Shown here: piece by piece, positions 1-7,429 of the stretch
How the letters are laid out: each line of letters begins with the position of its first letter
Position numbering within the stretch: position 1 is the first letter of the stretch
Program-made: the position numbers and the translations under genes
Assembly: GCA_965247455.1 (NCBI GenBank)
Contig: CBDFHE010000010.1
Coordinates: 1-64,000, forward strand
Origin: JACZYA01 sp965247455
GTDB lineage: Bacteria > Acidobacteriota > Terriglobia > Acidiferrales > 2-02-FULL-67-57
Length of the DNA: 64,000 bases
Direction: 5' to 3'
The notes under the pieces: model-generated
The model's database searches: none
What the model was told of the DNA's origin: nothing
Seen by the model: the letters and a program-made list of their open reading frames with translations, nothing else

Positions 1-529
1 TGGCCGGGTGTTGCAGCAGCGGGTTCAGCCCGCCACCGTCAGGCGGGGAGAAAATTTGCAGCCCGGCGGCCGTCTCTACTCCCAGCAGCCGAAACGGGTT
101 GGCGGCAAAGTTGTTGAGCAGCAGGAAGAAAAACTGCACGCTCATGAGCGTGGCCACGGCAAAGGGCATCAGGTGGCGGTAGTTGCGGCGGTTCAGCAGA
201 ACCACCAGGGCGGAATAGCAAGCCAGGATGCAACTCCACCACAGCAGGGAGCCTTCCTGTCCCGACCATAAAGCGGAAAACTTGAAGAAGACCGGCAATG
301 CGCGGTTGCTGTGCGAGGCCACTGCGGCCAGGCGGAAGTCGTCCCGCAGCAGCGAGACCACCAGGCAGCTGGTTGCGATCAGAACCAGGCCGCCGACGGC
401 GATGGTCGCCCGCTCGGCACTCTGCTGCAACAGGGGTTTCTGCTTCCAAGCTCCCAGCAGCGCGGCGGCAACCGCGTAGGCGGAAATGCAGAGAGCCAAC
501 AGGAGGGCAAAGCTTCCCAGAGAATCCAT
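1..529 (-). CDS. ccmF: Cytochrome c maturation protein CcmF, N-terminal part (second copy, cut by window edge)
   Basis: The reading frame starts at the ATG at 527-529 and stays open to the window edge, giving the first 176 residues of CcmF. It is the counterpart of the full gene at 15617-17647. One visible amino-acid change separates them: Leu in this copy and Pro in the other, within the first 20 residues. Other differences are synonymous, such as TTA/TTG Leu and GAA/GAG Glu. CcmF is an inner-membrane haem-handling protein that works with CcmH to ligate haem to apocytochrome c. It lies 6 bp downstream of ccmE, as in the other copy. Whether this copy is complete cannot be seen here. Confidence 0.85.
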   Translation of the reverse strand, partial: MDSLGSFALLLALCISAYAVAAALLGAWKQKPLLQQSAERATIAVGGLVLIATSCLVVSLLRDDFRLAAVASHSNRALPVFFKFSALWSGQEGSLLWWSCILACYSALVVLLNRRNYRHLMPFAVATLMSVQFFFLLLNNFAANPFRLLGVETAAGLQIFSPPDGGGLNPLLQHPA

Positions 530-535
530 GCGATC

Positions 536-964
536 TTAGCAGCTGGCGTCGGCCGATTCGGGCTGGACGCCGGGGGGCAGCGCCTCGTACTTGGAAGCGC
601 ACTTGGCTTGCACCTGCCGGGCCACAAAGACGTCGTCGGGGCCGAACTCTCCGGTCACGACCGCTTGCGCCTCGTCCACGAAAGTGTCCGGGAGGGGATC
701 GCTGCCGACGTAGCGGACCGGCAATCGGTCTTTGTCCTGGTAGAGGGTGAAATGTACCTTGCCGTCCCGGCGCTGGATGGAGCCGGGGAGCACGTTGCCC
801 GCCACCCGTAAACGGATTTCGTAGGCGCGCATGCCCTCGGCGCGCAACTCAGGGAGTGTGACGTAGTAGGTCTTGCTTTCTTGAAAACCGCTGACGCCCA
901 ACCAGACCAGAACTGCGAGGATAACCACCGACCCAGCCACGAACTTCCATTGCTTCGTGTTCAT
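536..964 (-). CDS. ccmE: Cytochrome c maturation haem chaperone CcmE (copy 1, CxxxY type)
   Basis: This 142-residue protein has an N-terminal membrane anchor (about residues 7-25) followed by the periplasmic beta-barrel domain that carries haem from CcmC to CcmF. The haem-attachment motif is Cys122-x-x-x-Tyr126 rather than the His-x-x-x-Tyr of classical CcmE. The CxxxY form is known from the variant System I of archaea and some bacteria. The protein is identical to the copy at 15182-15610 except for its last residue (Cys here, Arg there). The start was chosen because the membrane anchor follows it directly; longer upstream reading would cross the promoter. Confidence 0.92.
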   Translation of the reverse strand: MNTKQWKFVAGSVVILAVLVWLGVSGFQESKTYYVTLPELRAEGMRAYEIRLRVAGNVLPGSIQRRDGKVHFTLYQDKDRLPVRYVGSDPLPDTFVDEAQAVVTGEFGPDDVFVARQVQAKCASKYEALPPGVQPESADASC

Positions 965-998
965 GACGCTCCTCCGCCCCCCGCTGGGCCTCCATTCG

Positions 999-1027
999 AC
1001 TATAGCCTCGTACCTGTGGGGTGTCAA
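999..1027 (-). promoter_or_regulatory. Sigma-70-type promoter of ccmE copy 1
   Basis: Read on the minus strand, TTGACA (1022-1027), a 17-bp spacer and TATAGT (999-1004) form a near-consensus promoter 35 bp upstream of the ccmE start. The duplicated copy at 15119-15147 keeps both hexamers, although a base in the spacer differs. Confidence 0.75.
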
Positions 1028-1042
1028 TTCAGGCCGGCTGGA

Positions 1043-1170
1043 GTAGTGTCTTAATTTCACACCGAGCCCCCAGGCCCCTGCCTGGGGGAGCACAAATCCC
1101 TGCGGCGGGGGCCGCAGGGCTCGGTTGTGAGTTGGCGCCGAGTTCGGAATCGCTCAAATTAAGACACTAC
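1043..1170. mobile_element. MITE-like palindromic element, copy A1
   Basis: This 128-bp non-coding element is bounded by perfect 15-bp inverted repeats (GTAGTGTCTTAATTT at 1043-1057 and its complement at 1156-1170). Inside is a core bounded by CACACCGAG and CTCGGTTGTG. The core holds two GC-rich hairpins, one with a CCCCCAGG stem and one with a CCCTGCGG stem, so a strand could fold as a stem with two arms. No flanking target duplication is seen. That fits its position at the junction of the inverted ccm duplication, where one flank may have been exchanged. The same family occurs at 4141-4267 and 37219-37392. Confidence 0.85.
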
Positions 1171-1259
1171 CGCGGCAGGGAGAGAGAGCTTTGCGCCCTC
1201 GCCTAGGCGGTCTTCGCTCTGGAGGATGTTTGAGGTATTACTAGTGAAAGGCCTGCCCG

Positions 1260-2756
1260 GTGCCGATAGGTGGTATTAAGGGTAGGCGATGCGAGCGACA
1301 GTTGAGGTATTGCGCAATGATGTTGCTTGCACAGACAGTCAGGTCTGCTCGTGTTTCTCTACTTCCTCGCCGGGGTACATCAATCTTCCGATGCAGGGTT
1401 GATTTGGGCTGGCCGCCCTCCAAGTTAGTTAGAAACGCATTGCGGCTTCGACTCGCTATTTTTCTGGTTGCTTCTTTACTGGGCGGCTCACTGCCGTCCG
1501 GCGCCGAGTCCTCGAAGGAAACGCAAGACGCTACGCCGCCGGAAACCAATAAACCAAAGCAGTGGGTGGAGGTGAGTGTCGAACTCCGTTGGCGGAATGA
1601 ATTCCGCGACAACGCCGACTTCAGCACCGGCGACGACTTCGACCACTTCCTGGGGCAGCGGGTGCGCATCAACCTGCGGATCAACACCCATGAAAACCTC
1701 AGCTTCTTCGTGCAGGGGCAGGATGTCTGGCTCTACGGTGCCGAGCGCGACAAAATTATTCATAACACCGCCACCAACCTCCACCAAATTTATCTGGATT
1801 GGAAGCCAGCGGGCAGCGAGCAGTGGGAGTTGCGCGCCGGTCGCCAGGAACTCATCTACGGCAAGCAGCGGCTGCTGGGGGCCTTCGGATGGGACAACGT
1901 AAGCCGCACGTTCGACGCCGGGCGGTTACGTTACCGCCGCTCTGCGTGGACAGGGGATTTCCTTTGGGCACGCCTGGTGGATATCCGGGGACGCGGCGCC
2001 GGACATCGGCCTGGCACTCGCGACCTCTACGGAGTGTACTTCACGCGCAGTCCGAAGGGATCGTCGGGGCGCACGGAACTGTACGGGTTCATGCTGCGCG
2101 ATGGGTTGCGCTTGAGCGGCGAGCGCGGCACCTCCCGGCTGACCCGCATCTTTACCCTCGGGGTCCGCCGCCACTATCAGCCCGCCACCGGCTTTCGCTA
2201 CGAAGTCGAGAACGCCTGGCAGTTGGGCAAGCGCGGACCTGACACGCATCATGCGGTAGCGGCGGTGGCCAACGCCGGCTACGCCTGGGGTGGCGACCAT
2301 CGGCCCTCGCTCGCGTTTGAGTACGCTTTTGCGAGCGGCGACGACAACCCCGCCGACGGCGACTCCAACGAGTTCCACAATCTATTCCCCACCAACCACA
2401 TTCACTACGGTTACGCTGATCTGGTGGGCTTGAGGAACCTGCACGATTTTCGCCTGACCGGGGCGGCACAGGTTCGGCCCAAGGTACGGGTCGAGGTGGA
2501 TTACCACAGATTTTTGTTGGCGACCAAGCGAGGTCCGTGGAAGAGCGCCGGCGGGGCGGTGCTGGGATGGGACCCGACAGGAAGTTCAGGCCGCGATATC
2601 GGCCAGGAGCTCGATCTCACCGTCCGCCTGCCGCTGATGAAGCACTTGGGCTTTCTGGCAGGTTATTCAGTTTTCTTGCCCGGCGCGTTTGCCGAGCGCA
2701 CGCGCGGCCCGGAGACCCACCACTTCGGCTACATTCAAACCACAGTGCGATTCTAG
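1260..2756 (+). CDS. Outer-membrane beta-barrel porin, alginate-export (AlgE-like) family
   Basis: The mature part is rich in alternating aromatic and polar beta-strands with many Arg, Tyr and Trp and ends in Phe (TTVRF), as expected of an outer-membrane barrel. The pattern (VELRWRNEFRDNADF near the start, GRQELIYGKQRL in the middle) matches the alginate_exp family, which forms channels for anionic sugars or other small solutes. A hydrophobic signal segment lies about 60 residues after the first ATG. The real start could therefore be the in-frame TTG at 1440 rather than the ATG at 1260. No alginate-synthesis genes lie nearby, so the substrate is unknown. Confidence 0.75.
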   Translation: MPIGGIKGRRCERQLRYCAMMLLAQTVRSARVSLLPRRGTSIFRCRVDLGWPPSKLVRNALRLRLAIFLVASLLGGSLPSGAESSKETQDATPPETNKPKQWVEVSVELRWRNEFRDNADFSTGDDFDHFLGQRVRINLRINTHENLSFFVQGQDVWLYGAERDKIIHNTATNLHQIYLDWKPAGSEQWELRAGRQELIYGKQRLLGAFGWDNVSRTFDAGRLRYRRSAWTGDFLWARLVDIRGRGAGHRPGTRDLYGVYFTRSPKGSSGRTELYGFMLRDGLRLSGERGTSRLTRIFTLGVRRHYQPATGFRYEVENAWQLGKRGPDTHHAVAAVANAGYAWGGDHRPSLAFEYAFASGDDNPADGDSNEFHNLFPTNHIHYGYADLVGLRNLHDFRLTGAAQVRPKVRVEVDYHRFLLATKRGPWKSAGGAVLGWDPTGSSGRDIGQELDLTVRLPLMKHLGFLAGYSVFLPGAFAERTRGPETHHFGYIQTTVRF

Positions 2757-2782
2757 CGGCGGCGGCGCTCGGCCCGGGGCAG

Positions 2783-3250
2783 CTAGACGCTGTTCGGAAC
2801 CGGTATCAACACCAGGGCCAGCCGCTGCGCGATCTGTTCCAGCAACTGGTGGTCGTCGGCGCGGAAGGCGTTGTGGGTGTGGGAGTCAATGTCAATCTCG
2901 GCCAAGATGCGCCCTTCGGCTTCAATCGGCACGACGATCTCAGAGCGAGTTTCCGCCGTGCAAGCCAGGTAGCGCGGGTCGGCGGTGACGTCGGGGACGA
3001 TGACGGTTTTCATTTCCCGGGCGGCTAACCCGCAGATGCCTTTCTCCAGAGGGATGCGGGTGTGCGGGGTGGACGCGCCGACGAAGGGGCCCAGCACCAG
3101 CTCGCGCCCTTCCAGAAAGTACACTCCGACCCAGTTGTAGTGGCTGCGCGCGCTTTGCAATAGCGCGCAAATTTCGTCCAGCCAGCGCGGGTTGCGCTCG
3201 CGGGCGGCGATCAGGCTTTCAACCTGCTGTAAAAGTTTCTGCGTTTCCAT
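2783..3250 (-). CDS. GAF-domain protein, similar to free methionine-(R)-sulfoxide reductase
   Basis: This 155-residue protein is a single GAF domain. It has the block order of free methionine-(R)-sulfoxide reductase (YebR/fRMsr): NWVGVYF, LVLGPF, RIPLEKGICG, YLACTAETRSEIVVPI and a final LAEIDIDS strand. Two of the three cysteines of that family are present (KGICG and YLAC). The third, normally just before the RIP motif, is replaced (STPHTRIP), so activity is uncertain and it could be a sensor only. It starts 16 bp after the stop of the cobalamin-binding protein gene on the same strand, suggesting one transcript. Confidence 0.75.
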   Translation of the reverse strand: METQKLLQQVESLIAARERNPRWLDEICALLQSARSHYNWVGVYFLEGRELVLGPFVGASTPHTRIPLEKGICGLAAREMKTVIVPDVTADPRYLACTAETRSEIVVPIEAEGRILAEIDIDSHTHNAFRADDHQLLEQIAQRLALVLIPVPNSV

Positions 3251-3266
3251 GCTGTCCTCCCTGCAG

Positions 3267-4064
3267 TCAAGCTACGCGGGCGACTTTTGTGTCGTCCGGC
3301 GGGCCGAACACTTCCGGGTGCAGGATGCGTCCCAGGCGTTCGAGACCGTCGGCCACCGGCGGTCCCGGCGTGTTGAGAGCTTCGTCGCTGACGATGTACA
3401 CGCGGCGGTCGCGGACGGCGGGCAGGGCGTGCCAGCCGGGACGCCGCAGCACTTTCCGTCCGTCCACGCGCATCCCGCAGGCCGCCCACCCCAGCACGAT
3501 GATTTCCGGCTGCGCTTGCAGGATTTCTTTTTCTTTCACGATCCGGCCGCCGCGCCCGTTGGGAACAAAGCGGCCGCCCGCCAGTTCGATCATCTCTTTT
3601 ACCCACGGCGGCGAGACCATGAGCGGTTTGGGCCACTCCTCGCAGTACACCCGCGGGCGGCGCGGAATTCGCTGCGTCCGGCGGGCGACCTGCCGCATTT
3701 TTCTCCGGAGCTGGCGGACCAGATTGCCGGCGCGCTGCTCGCGGCCGGCCAAGCGCCCGAGCAGGCGGATGTCTGCGAAGATGTCGTTGAGGGTAAGCGG
3801 ATTCATGGCTAGGAAGGTCAGGTTGCGGTCAAGCAGGCTCTTGACGGTTTCAGCTTGATAAGGAACGGAGCCGATCACCAGGTCAGGCTTGAGCGCGGCG
3901 ACTTTGGCGGCGTCGGTGCGCCAGCAGTCGCCCAGGGTGGGGAGCGAACCGACCGAGGCGACGTCACGGCACCAGCGGGTGACGCCCACCAACTGCTTGT
4001 GCGCCCCCAGCGCGCACAAAATAGAAGTGACGCTGGGCGCGAGCGAGACGATGCGCTGCTGCAT
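3267..4064 (-). CDS. Cobalamin/iron-type periplasmic-binding-fold protein (BtuF-like)
   Basis: The protein has the class III substrate-binding fold. Its N-terminal block RIVSLAPSVTSILCALGA is followed by LVGVTRWC, KPDLVIG, a central helix with LLGRLAG and the late motif PEIIVLGWAACG. This resembles BtuF-type cobalamin-binding proteins. I chose the ATG at 4062-4064, directly before the first beta-strand. No signal peptide is visible, so it may be cytoplasmic, or the secretion signal may be missing. No permease or ATPase gene is adjacent, so the ligand (cobalamin, haem or siderophore) cannot be fixed from context. Confidence 0.72.
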   Translation of the reverse strand: MQQRIVSLAPSVTSILCALGAHKQLVGVTRWCRDVASVGSLPTLGDCWRTDAAKVAALKPDLVIGSVPYQAETVKSLLDRNLTFLAMNPLTLNDIFADIRLLGRLAGREQRAGNLVRQLRRKMRQVARRTQRIPRRPRVYCEEWPKPLMVSPPWVKEMIELAGGRFVPNGRGGRIVKEKEILQAQPEIIVLGWAACGMRVDGRKVLRRPGWHALPAVRDRRVYIVSDEALNTPGPPVADGLERLGRILHPEVFGPPDDTKVARVA

Positions 4065-4140
4065 AGGCCGACCCCAAGCGATTCTGTAGGGGACTATTTT
4101 ACCGGGCCGCAACCGGCGGCACAAGAGCAATCGGAAATCG

Positions 4141-4267
4141 GTAGTGTCTTAATTTCACACCGAGCCCCCAGGCCCCTGCCTGGGGGAAGCGAAAATTCCT
4201 GCGGCGGGGGCCGCAGGGCTCGGTGTGATCTGGGCCGAGTTCCGAATCGCTCAAACTAAGACACTAC
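4141..4267. mobile_element. MITE-like palindromic element, copy A2, with 10-bp target duplication
   Basis: This 127-bp element has the same architecture as copy A1. Its 15-bp terminal inverted repeats differ at one base (GTAGTGTCTTAATTT against GTAGTGTCTTAGTTT). The core is closed by a perfect CACACCGAG/CTCGGTGTG stem. It is flanked on both sides by TCGGAAATCG (4131-4140 and 4268-4277), a perfect 10-bp direct repeat that reads as a target-site duplication. No protein is encoded, so it must have been moved by a transposase supplied elsewhere. Confidence 0.9.
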
Positions 4268-4303
4268 TCGGAAATCGCTACTGCGGGGTTGCTCTGGGAG
4301 TTG

Positions 4304-5482
4304 CTAGTGAGTGGGCAGGGGCTCGTGAAACTGCTCGATGTCGGAAAGGTTGAGTTTGGGCAGACGCTGCAATTTGTATTTCAGGAAAGACCACGGGACT
4401 TTGAAGAGCAGCACCTTGGGGCTGAACTTCATCGAGTCTTGAATCCAACAGGAGTGCGTGCACCAGCAGTTGGCCTCGGTGATGTCCCAGACTTCTTTCT
4501 TCATCTGGTCGGAGTTCAGGGCTTCGGTCATGCTGAAATTGAAGTCCTGGAGCTTGCCGATGGCGGGGCGGATTTCGCAGGCGCGGAACTCGCCGTTGTG
4601 GTCAATGACGGCGCTGGTGACGCCGGCAGAGCACGGCATGGCCCACTTCTGCGGGCGCTCGACGCATTCCTCGTGCAGTTGGAAGTGGAACTTGATGCTG
4701 CCCAGCAGAAACATCTTCGGGAACCAGCGGACGCTAGCGGGCAGGCCGGCGAAGAGCCGCTCGGCGTGCGCCGCGTGGATGGGTAGGAGTTTGTCGTGCA
4801 GGGCTTTCAGCTCCTTGCGGTTGATGTTCTTCAGGCTGAGGTCCATGGGGTTTCCACGGATGACTTCAAAGTACTGGCCGGTGGTATTGTCCTTTTGCAG
4901 CAGGAACAGCCCCAAGCGGATGAGCTCGTCGTAGTTCTCGCGAGTGATGACCGTCAGCACGTTGCGCCGCAAGCGAGAGTAGCCGCCGTACTTTTCCTGT
5001 ATGCGGTCCATGGTGGCGAGAGTTTTGCGGAAATTGTTGGGGACGCCGCGAATGGTGTCGTTGGTGTTGGCGAGGCCGTCAATGGAGAAGTTCAGGTCGA
5101 TCATCAGGTCAGGACAATCTTTGAGCACGCGGCCGATGACGCGGTCAATGTTGTCCGGCAGCAGTCCGTTGGTGGGGAGGTTGAGCGAGCGGATGTGGTT
5201 GTTGCGGTAAAACAAGCTGATGATTTCGTCCAGCCCCTCCCGCATGAAGGGCTCGCCGCCCGAGAGCCACAACTTGCCGAAGGGCGGGGAGGTGCGGGAG
5301 ACGGTTTCAATTTGCTCGAAGCTCAGGTCCTGGTTTTTGTTCAACTGGTCCCAGTAGAAGCAGGTGCGGCAGAGCGAGTTACAGCGCGAGGTGACGAAGA
5401 GAAAAAGCGAGTCGAACTGCTTAGGTCGGAAAATCGCCCGCGTATAGGAAGCCAAGTCTTTGGTCGTGCGCGGAATCTGCAT
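4304..5482 (-). CDS. Radical SAM enzyme with C-terminal cysteine-rich (SPASM-like) region
   Basis: This 392-residue protein has the radical SAM cluster motif Cys34-x3-Cys38-x2-Cys41 followed by FYW. GGEP (in LWLSGGEPF) and the SIDG strand are typical of the family. Near the C-terminus lie PCSAG, an FRACEIRP block and NCWCTHSC, enough cysteines for an auxiliary iron-sulfur cluster as in SPASM/twitch proteins. Such enzymes modify peptides, sugars or cofactors. No precursor-peptide gene is visible beside it, so the substrate is unknown. The ATG at 5480-5482 was chosen because the preceding 52 codons look non-coding. Confidence 0.8.
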   Translation of the reverse strand: MQIPRTTKDLASYTRAIFRPKQFDSLFLFVTSRCNSLCRTCFYWDQLNKNQDLSFEQIETVSRTSPPFGKLWLSGGEPFMREGLDEIISLFYRNNHIRSLNLPTNGLLPDNIDRVIGRVLKDCPDLMIDLNFSIDGLANTNDTIRGVPNNFRKTLATMDRIQEKYGGYSRLRRNVLTVITRENYDELIRLGLFLLQKDNTTGQYFEVIRGNPMDLSLKNINRKELKALHDKLLPIHAAHAERLFAGLPASVRWFPKMFLLGSIKFHFQLHEECVERPQKWAMPCSAGVTSAVIDHNGEFRACEIRPAIGKLQDFNFSMTEALNSDQMKKEVWDITEANCWCTHSCWIQDSMKFSPKVLLFKVPWSFLKYKLQRLPKLNLSDIEQFHEPLPTH

Positions 5483-5774
5483 TTTTGTTAGCCTACGCCC
5501 TGAAGCAGAGATTAGAGCACAGGGCGGGGAATTGAGCAATCCGTTTCGCCGGATGGCGTGGCTGGTAACCTTAACGGGTCTACAGCTTGGCTGAGCGGTT
5601 TGGGTTTGTAATGAGTTAAACCAGGGGTGCGGCACCATTCATTCGTCAGGGCACGGCTTTAGCCGTGCCGAAAATGGTGCCAAACACTTGCGGGCTTTAG
5701 CCTGCCTGCGGTAGGCAGGCCCCTGAGGCTCCGAGGAATTAAGGTCTTGGAGGCCTACGCTTTGCGAGTGTGAG
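5483..5774. repeat. Intergenic region with palindromic repeats
   Basis: The region holds a 20-bp hairpin (5650-5669, GGCACGGCTTTAGCCGTGCC). It also holds a copy of the 19-bp palindrome at 5701-5719. Removing the 19 bp joins GGGCTTTAG to CCCCTGAGG, restoring a continuous sequence. No gene is visible, although the leader of the NifU-like gene must lie at the right end. Confidence 0.7.
5701..5719. repeat. 19-bp palindrome, copy 1 (CCTGCCTGCGGTAGGCAGG)
   Basis: The two 7-bp arms CCTGCCT and AGGCAGG are exact complements around a 5-bp centre. Six copies of this unit lie in the window, in both orientations and with one or two centre variants. All are intergenic, and most sit inside other repeats. 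Confidence 0.85.
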
Positions 5775-6152
5775 ATGAGCGCGGGAATGTACAGTCCACA
5801 GGTACTCGATCATTTTGAGCATCCGCGCAATGCGGGCGAGCTGCCCGAGGCCACGGCCACGGTGGAGTGGGAGAACCCGGTCTGCGGCGATGTGATGAAG
5901 CTGGCGGCGCGGGTGGATAATGGCCGCGTAGTGGCAGCGCGGTTCCTGATGCGCGGCTGCACGTCCGCCATCGCCTGCGGTTCGCTGCTGACGGTTTGGA
6001 TGCAAGGCAAGACGGTGGAGGAACTGAAAGCCATCACCGCGCAAATAATCTCCGACGAGTTGGGCGGCCTGCCGCCCGCCACCCACCACGGTGCGCAGCT
6101 CGCCGCCGACGCCCTCGAAGCTCTGCTGGTCCAACTCACCAAGGCGCATTAG
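5775..6152 (+). CDS. Iron-sulfur cluster scaffold protein, NifU/IscU N-terminal family
   Basis: This 125-residue protein has the IscU/NifU scaffold fold signature: an N-terminal DHFEHPRNAG block, ENPVCGD with the first cluster cysteine, and RGCTSAIACGS with the second. The third ligand of classical IscU sits in an HCS motif before LAEDA; here the aligned sequence is HGAQLAADA, so the Cys is replaced by Gly. An extra Cys in SAIACGS may compensate. No cysteine desulfurase gene is adjacent. Starts at 5775 or at the second Met (MYSPQV) are both plausible. Confidence 0.82.
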   Translation: MSAGMYSPQVLDHFEHPRNAGELPEATATVEWENPVCGDVMKLAARVDNGRVVAARFLMRGCTSAIACGSLLTVWMQGKTVEELKAITAQIISDELGGLPPATHHGAQLAADALEALLVQLTKAH

Positions 6153-6171
6153 CCACTGTTCAGCCCACGGG

Positions 6172-6190
6172 CCTGCCTGCGGTAGGCAGG
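6172..6190. repeat. 19-bp palindrome, copy 2
   Basis: CCTGCCTGCGGTAGGCAGG is identical to copy 1. It interrupts TTCAGCCCACGGG|TGAAGC just downstream of the NifU-like gene. Confidence 0.85.
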
Positions 6191-6240
6191 TGAAGCATCT
6201 CGAGGAGAGGGATTCTTCGCTACGCTCAGAATGACATAAA

Positions 6241-6322
6241 CCACACCGAGCCCCCAGGCACCTGCCTGGGGGAATTGGCAGTTATCGAGCCCGGTGGCAC
6301 CTGCCACCGGGCTCGGCGCGTG
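6241..6322. repeat. Stand-alone two-arm palindromic repeat (no terminal repeats)
   Basis: An outer stem (CACACCGAG paired with the CTCGGCGCGTG side) encloses two hairpins: CCCCCAGGC-acct-GCCTGGGGG and AGCCCGGTGGC-acct-GCCACCGGGCT. This is the same layout as the core of the MITE-like elements, but the GTAGTGTCTTAA ends are absent and the second arm has a different sequence. It lies between the NifU-like gene and pheA. Confidence 0.75.
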
Positions 6323-6402
6323 AGGATGCAGTCCGCCAAGTTGTTAGCGACGAGTCGGCGTGGTAGCATCGCCGCTCTTTCGGGTTGAGACGAGGAAACG
6401 CT

Positions 6403-7230
6403 ATGGCAGGACCTATTGTTGCCTTTCAGGGAGAGCGCGGAGCGTTCAGCGAGGAAGCTGCGCATAAGCTGCTGGGCCGTAGCATTCACTTGCTGCCTTG
6501 CGAGACTTTTGCCGCTGCTTTTGCCCGCGTGGCCAGAGGGAAAGCGCGCTATTGCCTGGTTCCGGTCGAAAATACCCTGGCTGGCTCCGTGTACGAAAAC
6601 TACGACCTGCTGGTGGAAAACCAGCTGCACATTGTGGGGGAAGTCAACCTGCGCATCGGGCACAATCTGATCACCTTCCCCGGAACCACGCTGAAGAATC
6701 TGCGACAGGTATATTCGCATCCGGTGGCGCTGGCGCAGTGCGGCGGGTTCTTTCGCCGGCACCGCCGGGTGGCGAAAGTGCCGTTCTACGACACCGCCGG
6801 CGCGGTGAAGATGTTGTCGGAGCGGCGGATTGCAGGAGCAGCCGCCATTGCCAGCCGCGCCGCGGCTGCGGTCTATCGGGCGCGCATTGTGCAAAGGAAT
6901 CTGGAAGACCACCGCGAGAATTACACTCGTTTTGTTCTGCTGGCCCGAAGCGCCACCGTGTCCCGGCGGGCCAACAAAGTTTCGCTGGTTTTTTCCACCC
7001 GCAACCTGCCCGGTGCACTCTACAAATGCCTGAGCGTCTTTGCGCTGCGGGACATCAGCTTGACCAAGATGGAGTCGCGGCCCCTGCGCGGGCGGCCCTG
7101 GGAATATCTTTTCTATGTGGATTTTCTGGGCCACGTGAAGGAAGAACACTGCCGGAACGCCTTGGCGCACCTGAGCGAGGTGACGGACTTCCTGCGCATC
7201 CTCGGCTGCTACCGCAGCGCCCGCCGCTAG
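6403..7230 (+). CDS. pheA: Prephenate dehydratase
   Basis: The protein converts prephenate to phenylpyruvate in phenylalanine synthesis. The N-terminal dehydratase domain shows FQGERGAFSEEAA, VPVENTLAGSV and the catalytic-site motif NYTRF (in HRENYTRFVLL). A C-terminal ACT domain follows, with GALYK and ESRP, the usual phenylalanine-binding motifs, implying feedback inhibition. There is no chorismate mutase domain, so it is the monofunctional type. I chose the ATG at 6403, six codons into the longest frame, because it directly precedes the first strand and sits behind GAGGAAACG. Confidence 0.9.
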   Translation: MAGPIVAFQGERGAFSEEAAHKLLGRSIHLLPCETFAAAFARVARGKARYCLVPVENTLAGSVYENYDLLVENQLHIVGEVNLRIGHNLITFPGTTLKNLRQVYSHPVALAQCGGFFRRHRRVAKVPFYDTAGAVKMLSERRIAGAAAIASRAAAAVYRARIVQRNLEDHRENYTRFVLLARSATVSRRANKVSLVFSTRNLPGALYKCLSVFALRDISLTKMESRPLRGRPWEYLFYVDFLGHVKEEHCRNALAHLSEVTDFLRILGCYRSARR

Positions 7231-7256
7231 CTGCGCATCGACTAAGCTCGATAAAA

Positions 7257-7386
7257 CACACCGAGCCCCCAGGCCCTTCAGGGCGAGCCCTCGGGCAGAA
7301 GCCTCGGGCTGAAGCCTTCAGGACGAGCCCCTGCCTGGGGGAGCTTTGCCTGATAGGACCCGGTGACGGGTGCCACCCGGCTCGGC
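7257..7386. repeat. Two-arm palindromic repeat with a 54-bp insertion in one arm
   Basis: The layout matches 6241-6322: CACACCGAG, a CCCCCAGG arm, a second arm (CCCGGTG...CACCCGG) and CTCGG. The first arm is split by 54 bp (7277-7330). Removing them restores CCCCCAGGCCC|CTGCCTGGGGG, which is exactly the arm seen in elements A1 and A2. The inserted segment begins TTCAGGGCGAGCC and ends TTCAGGACGAGCCC, the same ends as the 27-bp insertion in element A3. Confidence 0.75.
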
Positions 7387-7429
7387 AGCTTGGAAGCAAA
7401 CAGGTGGCGGTGTAGGTGCAGCGGCGCGG

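Larger units (their letters stand above)
1..1054 (-). repeat. Inverted duplication of the ccmE-ccmF 5' region, copy 1
   Basis: This segment matches 15092-16145 in the opposite orientation with no gaps (position x pairs with 16146 minus x). I found eight single-base differences in 1,054 bp, several of them synonymous in ccmF. The match runs off the left edge of the window, so the true repeat is longer. On its inner side it stops inside the terminal repeat of the MITE-like element at 1043-1170, at the bases TTAA. It carries the ccmE promoter, all of ccmE and the first 176 codons of ccmF. It may be a real inverted duplication or a misassembly between strain variants. Confidence 0.9.
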
